Shown here piece by piece: positions 9,734 to 16,823 of a DNA stretch of 23,151 bases. The notes below the pieces were generated by a model. That model ran no database searches, had not been told where the DNA came from, and worked only from the letters and a program-made list of their open reading frames with translations. The stretch comes from CAZJHX01 sp964545715 (lineage in GTDB: Bacteria > Myxococcota_A > UBA9042 > GCA-2863065). Within the stretch, counting starts at the first letter, position 1. The number at the start of each line of letters is the position of its first letter. The position numbers and the translations under genes are program-made. The stretch covers positions 1 through 23,151 of the forward strand of contig CAZJHX010000166.1 in NCBI GenBank assembly GCA_964545715.1. Reading direction: 5' to 3'.

Positions 9734-11737
9734 ATGGCGAGAGCCCGTAAACCGATCAACGCCCCCGCGCGGGGCATGAGCCCGGAGCTGAAGTCGATAG
9801 CCCTCATCGCGGTGGTCGCGCTGGTCGGCTTCGGCATGTGGTGGTCGTCCAAAAAGGACGACGGCGCCAAAGAGAAAGCGGCCGCCGAGGGCGCTGCCGG
9901 AGCCGGGGCGTACGCCGTGTCGATCCCGGGGTATGGCGCTGAGGAGCCCCACGCGGTTCTGGTGAAGTTCACGGACTTCCAATGACCCTTCTGCACGAAG
10001 GTCGGTCCGACCATCAAAGAAGCTCAGAAGGCGTTTGGCGACAAAGTGCGCGTCGAGTACCGCCAGTTCCCGCTCAGCTTCCACAAATACGCTGAGACCT
10101 CCGCCGTCGCCTCGTTCGCAGCGCAGAGGCAGGGCAAGTTCTTCGAGTTCGTCGACAAGCTGTACGCCAACTTGAAGGACCAGGACGCCAAGGCGCTGGA
10201 GGGCTTTGCCAAGGACATCGGGATGGACGTCGCCCAGTTCCAGGCGGACGTGAAAGACCCGGAGCTGCTGCGCGCAGTGCGCATGGAGGCCAAGGCCGGC
10301 GGGCGTGTGGGCGTCAGCGGCACCCCGTCCATGTTCCTGAACGGCGCCAAGCTGGAGGCGCGGGATGTTCCGTCGATGAAGACGGCGATCGAAAAGGAGC
10401 TGGCTGAGGTCGACACACTGATCAAGGCCGGCGACTCCGTGGCCGATGCGCGACGCAAGCGCATTCTGGCGGCCAAAGGCGGGGTGGTCTTCTACGACTA
10501 CGTGGTGCAGCGCAAGCCCATCGAGGTGGACCTGACGCCGCCCAAGCCCGCGCCCAAGACGCCGAAAAAGGCGGCCCCGGTCGACAAGACGGTGTACCAG
10601 GCGGAGATCTTCCCCGGCGACCCGATGAAGGGTCCGGCCGACGCGCTGGTGACCATCGTGGAGTGCACGGACTTCCAATGACCGTTCTGCGGCAAGGTCG
10701 GTCCGGCCTTGAAAAAGATACACGAGACGTGGCCCAAGGACGTGCGCGTCGTGCTGCACAACCGCCCGCTGGAGTTCCACAAACGCGCCAAGCCGGCGGC
10801 GATCGCGGCCATGGCTGCCCATCGGCAGGGCCGGTTCTGGCAGTACCACGACAAGCTCTTCGAGGTGAAAAAGTTCGAGGACCCCGACCTGGAGAACATG
10901 GCGCAGGATCTGGGACTGAACATGGTGCAGTTCAAGGCGGATATTGCCGATCCCGCCATCGCCGCCCACGTCGACAAGCAGGACAAGGCGTGCGTCAAGG
11001 TCACCGCCAGCGGCACGCCGGCCTTCTTCGTCAACGGGCGCAAGCTCAGCGGCGCCAAGCCGTTTGAGGACTTCAAGACGGTCATCGAGGAGGAGCTGGT
11101 CAAGGCCAAGGGCGAGATCGCCAAGGGCGTGTCGCGCGCGGACATCTACAGCCACATGCTGTCGCTGGGTAAAAAGGCGACCGGGGGCGGCAGCCAGCTG
11201 GACAAGGCGGTGCAGCGCTTCAACAACGAGGGCTCTCCGGCCGATGGACCGGCGACGGCTGCGGCGACGTTGGTGATCTTCAGCGACTTCCAATGACCGT
11301 TCTGCGCCCGGGTGGTCGACCCGGCTCATGAGGCAGTCAAGCGCTTGAAGGGGCAGCTGCGGGTGGTCTTCCGCCAGTTCCCGCTGACCTCGATTCACCC
11401 CAACGCGCGTCCAGCCGGCATCGCCAGCCTGGCCGCGCACAAGCAAGGCAAGTTCTGGCCGTACCACGACCGGCTCTTCAAGAACATGAAGCGGCTGGGT
11501 CCGGCGGACCTGGTCACGTGGGCCAAGGTCGAGGGCCTGGACATTCCGCGCTTTGAAGCGGACCTGAAGGACCCGGGCATCCTGCGGCAGATGCAGCTGG
11601 ACAACCAGGACGCGGTGCGCGCCGGTGTGCGGGGCACGCCAAGCATGTTCCTGAACGGACGGCGCCTGAAGAGCGCGTTGACCAGCGCAGACGCCATCGT
11701 CGACCTGGTGAACACGGAGATCCTGGGCAAGAAATGA
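9734..11737 (+). CDS. Triple-selenocysteine DsbA-like fusion protein (three in-frame TGA codons)
   Basis: This is one 668-codon frame, 667 aa, with TGA at 9983, 10679 and 11294 read as Sec84, Sec316 and Sec521. Each lies in a DsbA/Thioredoxin_4 active site: FTDFQ-U-PFC, CTDFQ-U-PFC and FSDFQ-U-PFC, with resolving Cys87, Cys319 and Cys524. In ordinary members of this family the position is Cys (DFQCPFC). Each domain is complete, with a cis-proline loop GTP[SA]xFxNG (Pro198, Pro429, Pro636) and an FPL-type strand motif. Residues 22-37 form one membrane anchor; a Pro/Lys linker (about 265-285) separates domains 1 and 2. The start follows AGAGGT with a 9-nt spacer, 3 nt after the upstream gene. 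TGA also terminates this ORF and neighbours normally, so the code is not reassigned. Expected role: selenium-dependent periplasmic disulfide exchange or reduction. Three broken genes would be the alternative, but no other stop interrupts the frame. Confidence 0.93.
9983..10022 (+). promoter_or_regulatory. SECIS-like hairpin 1 (for Sec84)
   Basis: After the TGA at 9983-9985, GGTCG (10000-10004) pairs with CGACC (10008-10012) around the loop GTC. An outer stem CTTC (9988-9991) pairs with GAAG (10019-10022) across an internal loop. The apical GGUC starts 19 nt after the UGA. In the well-studied E. coli fdhF SECIS, a GGUC apical loop lies at the same distance and its G and U contact SelB. Confidence 0.8.
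10679..10710 (+). promoter_or_regulatory. SECIS-like hairpin 2 (for Sec316)
   Basis: After the TGA at 10679-10681, AAGGTCG (10694-10700) pairs with CGGCCTT (10704-10710), seven pairs including one G-U, leaving loop GTC (10701-10703). GGUC starts 19 nt after the UGA, exactly as in hairpin 1. The stem is longer than in hairpin 1 because the downstream codons differ, yet the loop and spacing are kept. Confidence 0.82.
11294..11324 (+). promoter_or_regulatory. SECIS-like hairpin 3 (for Sec521)
   Basis: After the TGA at 11294-11296, CCGGGT (11308-11313) pairs with ACCCGG (11319-11324), leaving the loop GGTCG (11314-11318). GGUC starts 18 nt after the UGA, one less than in the other two. The stem sequence is unrelated to hairpins 1 and 2 and encodes different residues (ARVVDPA versus TKVGPT and GKVGPA). 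Pairing with an exposed GGUC is nevertheless preserved, which favours selection on RNA structure. Confidence 0.8.
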
Positions 11738-11985
11738 CCCGCCTTGCGGCCCGACTGATGTGCCTCGCCGCGGCCTTTGCGCTGCTTGCGCTGGGTCCCG
11801 GCTGCAAGAAGGAACACTGCGACAAACTGGTAGCGCTGGCGTGCGATCACGTCGCCGATAAGGACGACAGCATAGAGCGCTGCGAACGGCTCAAAGAGCA
11901 GGCCGAGACGGTCGAGGACGAGGAGTGCCTCAAGATCATGAAGCTGCTCAAGGAGAGCGGCAAAATCCAGTCCGAGACCCGGTAG
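11734..11985 (+). CDS. Small cysteine-containing lipoprotein
   Basis: An 83-aa predicted lipoprotein. The signal MTRLAARLMCLAAAFALLAL leads to a lipobox-like GPGC (Cys24). The mature part is about 60 residues, charged and helical, with four further Cys (EHCDKL, LACDHV, ERCERL, EECLKI) that could form two disulfides. Its ATG overlaps the selenoprotein stop (ATGA), so translation is probably coupled. I do not recognise the family; similar short Cys-rich helical lipoproteins are common in myxobacteria-like genomes. Its four cysteines make it a plausible client or partner of the two oxidoreductases encoded directly upstream, but nothing in the sequence proves that. Confidence 0.8.
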   Translation: MTRLAARLMCLAAAFALLALGPGCKKEHCDKLVALACDHVADKDDSIERCERLKEQAETVEDEECLKIMKLLKESGKIQSETR

Positions 11986-13385
11986 GCGGCCCTCCGCCCC
12001 GGCTGTTTTGGGGGCTGGCTGCTTACTCGCTGCTGGGCGCGGTCTTTTTGGCCGCATCGGCCGGCGGTGGCGCGTCTGAGGATGCGGAAGCCCAGTTTCG
12101 TCAAAAGGAGCTGGAGGCGCTGATCCGGTTCATCGAGGGCGCGCCGCTGCTGCTGCCCGAGGAGCAATCCGCCACCGATGATCAGGTCGAGGGACGCAAT
12201 GAGGCCCTGCGCCTGTACGCGGACGCTGCGGCAGAAATCGCGAGTGACGCTGATACGCCGGCGCAATATCGCGAGCAGGCCGCGGCGGTGTGGCTGATCT
12301 TCCGAGACCCCGACACAACGACCGACCTGACGGCGCTGCTGCCTCCGCCTGAGGAGCAGACTGCGCTGGCGCATTGGGTCACGGCCGCCGGGGACGGGGA
12401 GGGGTTGGACGCCGAGTCGCTGGCGGGGCTGCGTGACGTCGAGATGAGCGCCTGGCTGCGCAGCCGGCTGAGCGCGTATGCGTCCGCGCCGGACAAGGCC
12501 CTGCAGGCGGACAGCACGCACGCGCACGCCGAGAAGCCGTACCTGGAGCGGGCGTTTTCGCTGTTCAGCGTGTACTTCCTGGCGTTTGTGACCGGCTGCG
12601 TGCTGATGGTCTTCGTGGGGCTGCGCTGGCGCAGGCTGCAGACCATGGGGCTGGTCAACGCGCCGGCACCCGGCTGGGGCGACTCGGCATGGGTCGGGTG
12701 GTTTGTACTGATGGCGTGGTTTTCGGTGTCCTTCACGTCCCAGATGGTGGTGGGCGGCGTGATCTCCATCTTCGGCCTGGACGGCGGCTCGGCTGCTATC
12801 GGCCTGCTAGTGCAGGTGGGCGCGGGCGTGTTCGCCATCTGGCTGCTGATGGGCCTGTCGACCGGCGAGCGGACGTGGCAGAAGGCGATCGGCGACCTGC
12901 GCGTGGGACTGGAGCCCTTCAGAAACCGTGTCAGCACCGCGATCCTGTGGGCGCTGGCGGGCTTCGCCGTGGCGGTGCCGGTGGTCTACGGCTCGGTGGT
13001 GTTCGTGTCACTGCTGCCGATCGAGTCCGAGCTGGTCTCCAACCCCGCGCTGCCCGAGTTGGTGAACCCGAAAGGCCCGATCAGCCAGCTGCTGCTGTCC
13101 GTGTCAGTGGTCGTGGCGGCGCCGATCTTTGAAGAGATCGTGTTTCGGGGCGTCCTGTACCGGCAGCTGCGCGGACGGCTGGGGCTGCCGGGCGCAACCC
13201 TGCTGAGCGCGGCTGTGTTCGCGGCGGTTCACTTCAGCGTCACCAGCTTCATGCCCTTGTTTGCGCTGGGCGCGCTGCTGGCCGTGATCGCAGAGCGCTC
13301 GGGGGGCCTGCTACCCTCGATGCTCGTGCACGCGCTCTGGAACGGTGGCACCATCTTGATAGCAACGACGTTCTACGGAGCTTGA
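11925..13385 (+). CDS. CPBP-family (CAAX protease-like) membrane protein
   Basis: A 486-aa membrane protein. A first hydrophobic segment (about residues 28-46) is followed by a soluble, Glu/Ala-rich region to about 200, then a series of transmembrane helices. The C-terminal CPBP (ABI) domain has all three hallmarks: EEIVFRG (Glu403, Glu404, Arg408), FAAVHF, and HALWN near the end. These glutamyl-type intramembrane proteases include eukaryotic CAAX prenyl protease Rce1 and bacterial bacteriocin-immunity proteins; substrates of bacterial members are mostly unknown. The GTG start at 11925 has GAGGA with a 6-nt spacer and overlaps the lipoprotein gene by 61 nt; a later start near 12013 (CTG) is less likely. 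The stop overlaps the next ATG by one base (TGATG). The extended soluble N-terminal region is longer than in most family members. Confidence 0.85.
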   Translation: MPQDHEAAQGERQNPVRDPVGGPPPRLFWGLAAYSLLGAVFLAASAGGGASEDAEAQFRQKELEALIRFIEGAPLLLPEEQSATDDQVEGRNEALRLYADAAAEIASDADTPAQYREQAAAVWLIFRDPDTTTDLTALLPPPEEQTALAHWVTAAGDGEGLDAESLAGLRDVEMSAWLRSRLSAYASAPDKALQADSTHAHAEKPYLERAFSLFSVYFLAFVTGCVLMVFVGLRWRRLQTMGLVNAPAPGWGDSAWVGWFVLMAWFSVSFTSQMVVGGVISIFGLDGGSAAIGLLVQVGAGVFAIWLLMGLSTGERTWQKAIGDLRVGLEPFRNRVSTAILWALAGFAVAVPVVYGSVVFVSLLPIESELVSNPALPELVNPKGPISQLLLSVSVVVAAPIFEEIVFRGVLYRQLRGRLGLPGATLLSAAVFAAVHFSVTSFMPLFALGALLAVIAERSGGLLPSMLVHALWNGGTILIATTFYGA

Positions 13386-13819
13386 TGGCCTATCCCACCG
13401 AAGTCCTGTTCACGCGCGCCGAGCCTGGCGCCGGTGGCGTGCGCGTCACGTGGGAGGCGCCGGTGGCGGTGGCGGTGGTGGAGTACACGTTGTACCGCTC
13501 GGATCAGGACATCGCACCGGAGCAGACCGAGCGCTTTTACGAGGGCGCGTTTGTCGACAGCGTAACGCGCTCGGTGCTGGCGCCTGACCAGGAGAGCGCG
13601 GTCGATCGCCCGGCGACGTGTGCGGCGTGGTATCTGGTGCAGGCCCGCGACGCGGCGGCCAACCTGCACGCGGTTGCGATCAGCGTCGCCGCGCTGGACG
13701 CCGAGGAGTCGATGTACGACTCGCCGCCGCGTCTGGTGTTTCGAGACGACGACAAAGCAGCGGAGGTGTCGACGCGCATGATGGCAAGCTCACTGGCGAA
13801 GAACGTGGAGGGCAGCTGA
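13385..13819 (+). CDS. Small fibronectin type III-like protein
   Basis: A 144-aa protein. Residues 1-100 resemble one fibronectin type III domain: GGVRVTWEAPVAVAVVEYTL has the strand B Trp and strand C Tyr pattern, and AAWYLVQARDAAANLH matches the F-G strands that close such folds. No signal peptide or membrane segment is visible, so it may stay in the cytoplasm. The last 45 residues look flexible. The ATG at 13385 overlaps the protease stop, with GGAG 4 nt upstream, and its own stop overlaps the next ATG (TGATG). Being locked between the protease and the GMC oxidoreductase, it may bind the latter as a partner or small subunit; this is inference. Confidence 0.7.
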   Translation: MAYPTEVLFTRAEPGAGGVRVTWEAPVAVAVVEYTLYRSDQDIAPEQTERFYEGAFVDSVTRSVLAPDQESAVDRPATCAAWYLVQARDAAANLHAVAISVAALDAEESMYDSPPRLVFRDDDKAAEVSTRMMASSLAKNVEGS

Positions 13820-15741
13820 TGCAGCCGGGTGTGTTTTCCACACGAGAGCGGGAGATCCTCGGCGCCCTGGGCGATGCCGTCATCCCGGCCGGGAAGCACG
13901 TCACCGCCGGCGGCAACCCGCGCACGCTGGACCGCTTCGAGGCGTTTCTAAACGACATCGATCCGCGCGCAATCCACGGGTTTCGCGCGGCGTTATGGGC
14001 GATCGAGTCCGCATCGACGGCCCGGTACTTCAAGCCCTTCTCAAAGCTGCCGGCGGACCGACGCATTCAGGTGCTGGAGCAGTGGCAGACCGGAAACACG
14101 GCGCGACGGCTGGCCGTGCGGGGGCTGACCGCGCCGTTGAAGCTGATTCACTTCAACGATCCGGAGCTGTTCGAGGCGCTCGACTGCCGGTATCGGCCAG
14201 AGAAGGCGGGCAAGGAGAAGGCGCGTTGGCGCCGCCAGATCCTCACCGGAGACGATCTCGATCCGTCGGACGACGTACTGGAGTGCGATGTGCTGGTGGT
14301 CGGCACGGGCGCTGGCGGCGCGGTGGTCGCAAAAGAGCTGGCTGAGCGCGGCCACGCGGTGCTGATGGTGGAAGAGGGCGGCCACTTCGACCGCAAAGAC
14401 TTCACGCAAACCGATCGGATCGCGCTGCAGTCCAACATGTTTCGCAACAACGGGGCGCTGGCCACGTTGGGCAACGCGGTGATCCCGCTGCCGGTCGGCA
14501 AGACGGTGGGCGGCACCACCACCGTCAATAGCGGCACCTGCTTTCGCACACCGGACAAAGTGCTGAACCACTGGGGCGACGCGCTGGGGCTGACCGGCCT
14601 CTCACCCGAGGAGATGGGACCGCGGCTGGACAAGGTCGAGCAGACCATCGGGGTGGAAGAGGCGCGCTGGCGCGATCTGGGCAAAGTGGCGGAGGTGATC
14701 CGTGACGGCTGCGAGGCGCTCGGATACAGCCACCACCCGCTGCGCCGAAACGCGCCGGACTGCGACGGTCAGGGCGTGTGCTGCTTCGGCTGCCCGACAG
14801 ACGCCAAGCGCAGCACCAACGTGTCCTATGTGCCGCTGGCGCTGAAGGCCCACGCGACGTGCCTGATCAAGTGCCGCATCACGCGCATCGTGGTGAAGGG
14901 CGGGCGCGCGGTCGGGGCGCAGGGCACGCTGCTGTTGGAGGACGGGACCAGGCGCGGTCTCAGAATCAACGCACGTGCGGTCGTGCTAGCGTGCGGCAGC
15001 GTCTATACACCGATGCTGCTGCTCAAGAACGACCTATGCAATCAGTGGGACCAGGTGGGGCGGCATCTGACGATTCACCCGGCCCTGGGCGTGAGCGCGG
15101 CCTTCGACAAGGAGATCCGCGGCTGGGAGGGCATCCCGCAGGGTTATTGCGTGGACCACTTCAAGCATGAGGGCATCCTGTACGAGGGCGCGTTCGTGCC
15201 GCTGGAGTTTGCGGCGATGGCGCTGCCGATGGTGGGCCCCTCGTTCACCGAAGCGATGGACGCCTACAACAAGCTCGCCATCTTCGGCTTCATGATCAGC
15301 GACTCCAACACCGGACGCGTACGCCGCGGCGTAGCGGATCGGCCGCTGATCACATACATGCTCACCCGACACGACATCGATCGCTTTCAGCGCGGCGCGG
15401 GCATACTGGGCGACATCTACTTCGCCGCCGGCGCCAAGAAGATCTACGCGCCCATCGCGGGGTTTGAAGTTATCGAGAGCCGCGAGGAGCTGGAGCGGCT
15501 GAAGACCGCCAGGCTGCACGGCTGGGACCTGGAGCTGTCGGCCTACCACCCGCTGGGCACGTGCCGGATCGGTGTCGACCCGCGCACAAGCGTGACCGAC
15601 GGCAACCACGAGTCGTTTGAAGTGCAGGATCTCTACGTGGTGGACGGCTCGTCCGTCCCAAGCGCGCTCGGCGTCAACCCGCAGGTGACGATTATGGCGC
15701 TGGCGACCCGGTTCGCGGAGCAGCTGCACGAGCGGTTGTAA
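13819..15741 (+). CDS. GMC-family FAD oxidoreductase with N-terminal gluconate-dehydrogenase-subunit-3-like region
   Basis: A 640-aa flavoprotein. Residues about 155-180 hold the FAD-binding Rossmann motif (CDVLVVGTGAGGAVVAKELA). GKTVGGTTTVNSGTCFRTP is the second GMC signature region. HPLGTCRIG and VDGSSVPSALGVNPQVTIMA near the C-terminus carry the catalytic His and Asn region. A Cys-rich stretch (NAPDCDGQGVCCFGCPTDAK, about residue 311) resembles the long-chain alcohol oxidase branch. The first roughly 130 residues (FSTREREILGALGDAVIP onward) look like gluconate 2-dehydrogenase subunit 3, which elsewhere is a separate small subunit, so this appears to be a fusion. No Tat or Sec signal is visible. 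The start at 13819 has GGAGG 6 nt upstream. Likely reaction: oxidation of an alcohol, possibly long-chain or sterol; the substrate cannot be read from sequence. Confidence 0.9.
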   Translation: MQPGVFSTREREILGALGDAVIPAGKHVTAGGNPRTLDRFEAFLNDIDPRAIHGFRAALWAIESASTARYFKPFSKLPADRRIQVLEQWQTGNTARRLAVRGLTAPLKLIHFNDPELFEALDCRYRPEKAGKEKARWRRQILTGDDLDPSDDVLECDVLVVGTGAGGAVVAKELAERGHAVLMVEEGGHFDRKDFTQTDRIALQSNMFRNNGALATLGNAVIPLPVGKTVGGTTTVNSGTCFRTPDKVLNHWGDALGLTGLSPEEMGPRLDKVEQTIGVEEARWRDLGKVAEVIRDGCEALGYSHHPLRRNAPDCDGQGVCCFGCPTDAKRSTNVSYVPLALKAHATCLIKCRITRIVVKGGRAVGAQGTLLLEDGTRRGLRINARAVVLACGSVYTPMLLLKNDLCNQWDQVGRHLTIHPALGVSAAFDKEIRGWEGIPQGYCVDHFKHEGILYEGAFVPLEFAAMALPMVGPSFTEAMDAYNKLAIFGFMISDSNTGRVRRGVADRPLITYMLTRHDIDRFQRGAGILGDIYFAAGAKKIYAPIAGFEVIESREELERLKTARLHGWDLELSAYHPLGTCRIGVDPRTSVTDGNHESFEVQDLYVVDGSSVPSALGVNPQVTIMALATRFAEQLHERL

Positions 15742-16823
15742 TGAACGTGCTCATCTCGCCACGTCGCTCGCTGCTGTTCGGCCCGCTCTTCATGGCTATG
15801 GGCGTGTTGGGCGTGGCCGTGGGTGGCTGGAGCCTCGTGCAGGCGGGGGATGCGGCGGTGCTCACGCGTGTGGTCTCGTCCGTGCTGCCCGCGCTGTTTG
15901 GGGCCCTGCTATTCGCCGGGGGTCGGATGATCGCCGCACAGCGAGGCGGCGTGGGCGTGGAGGACGAGGCATACGTGCTGGTCGGCGACTCCGCTCCTGA
16001 CCGGATTCGGGTGCCGCTGGACCGCTGCCGCAGCATAATGGCGTTGCGGCTGGACGAGCGCTGGGGTGAGCAGCTGCACACGCGCTGGGTGTGCGAGGCG
16101 CTGGTGACGGACGCGCCGCGCGTGCTGTTGGGCGAGTCGGACGACGAGCACGGGCTGAAGCATGTGGCCCACAACATCGCGTCGGCCGGTGGCTTGGGGG
16201 CGCCGCTTTTGGAGCCGCCGGCGGACAGCCCACCCAGCCGGCCGGAAGGCCCGCCGCCACCGACGGTGACCATCACGAAAGACCAGCTGGACGTGCTCGT
16301 GGGGCTGGGCGGCAACCTGGCGTCGACGCTGCTGGTCGGCGGCATCTCCATGCTGGTCGTCGGCGTGATCCTGATGCTGGACATCGCCAACAACAACGTC
16401 TTCGGCTTTCTGTTCGGCCCGCTGCTGGCGATTCTGGGCGTGATTCTGGCGGCTGTGCCGGTGGCCAAGAGGCGCCTGACCGAGCACCTGCGGGTGAAGG
16501 GCGCCACGCTGTACCACAACTACGAGGCCTTCGGCTTCAGCTGGGGCCATCGCGAGTTCCCGCTTGTGACCGGATGCTACGTGCGGGTTCGGCAGCGCGG
16601 CTTGCAGGGGGCCAATCTGGAGGTCGTCTCGGACGGACGGATCCTCCACGTGGCCGGCGGTGTGCACAATCGTACACCGCTCGGCCCGGCCGGACTATTC
16701 TGGACAGGGCAGTTTCTCAGCTGGTTGATCGCTGAGGTGGGAGAGCCGCAGGCAAAGGCCCCGGCTGTGGAGACCGATCAGGAGGGGAACGAACCCTCGC
16801 AGGACTCCATGCAGAACTCGTAG
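15741..16823 (+). CDS. Four-helix membrane protein of unknown function
   Basis: A 360-aa protein with two N-terminal membrane helices (about 11-33 and 42-62), a soluble part (65-180) ending in a Pro-rich linker (EPPADSPPSRPEGPPPP), then two more helices (about 192-213 and 219-241) and a C-terminal soluble domain of about 120 residues. I do not recognise a family or catalytic motif. Hairpin-plus-soluble repeats suggest two related halves. Its ATG overlaps the GMC oxidoreductase stop (TAATG), so it is the last gene of the seven-gene operon. Its final 46 nt overlap, tail to tail, the opposite-strand acidic lipoprotein gene. Confidence 0.8.
   Translation: MNVLISPRRSLLFGPLFMAMGVLGVAVGGWSLVQAGDAAVLTRVVSSVLPALFGALLFAGGRMIAAQRGGVGVEDEAYVLVGDSAPDRIRVPLDRCRSIMALRLDERWGEQLHTRWVCEALVTDAPRVLLGESDDEHGLKHVAHNIASAGGLGAPLLEPPADSPPSRPEGPPPPTVTITKDQLDVLVGLGGNLASTLLVGGISMLVVGVILMLDIANNNVFGFLFGPLLAILGVILAAVPVAKRRLTEHLRVKGATLYHNYEAFGFSWGHREFPLVTGCYVRVRQRGLQGANLEVVSDGRILHVAGGVHNRTPLGPAGLFWTGQFLSWLIAEVGEPQAKAPAVETDQEGNEPSQDSMQNS

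Noticed and set aside
9983..11296. The three TGA codons as sequencing errors or pseudogene stops
   Set aside because: All three hit the same catalytic position in three domains, each has a matched GGUC hairpin, and no other lesion exists in the frame.
9982..11300. ATGA at each site as stop-restart junctions of separate small genes
   Set aside because: The ATG is in another frame that gives no recognisable protein, whereas the DsbA fold continues in the original frame.
9104..11467. A 787-codon open frame on the minus strand opposite the DsbA and selenoprotein genes
   Set aside because: It is antisense to clearly homologous domains, encodes an Arg/Leu/His-rich sequence without motifs, and is open because of high GC content and codon bias.
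11735..11737. The final TGA as a fourth selenocysteine
   Set aside because: It follows a complete domain, overlaps the ATG of the next gene, and the frame would end again at 11756 after six residues with no active-site motif.
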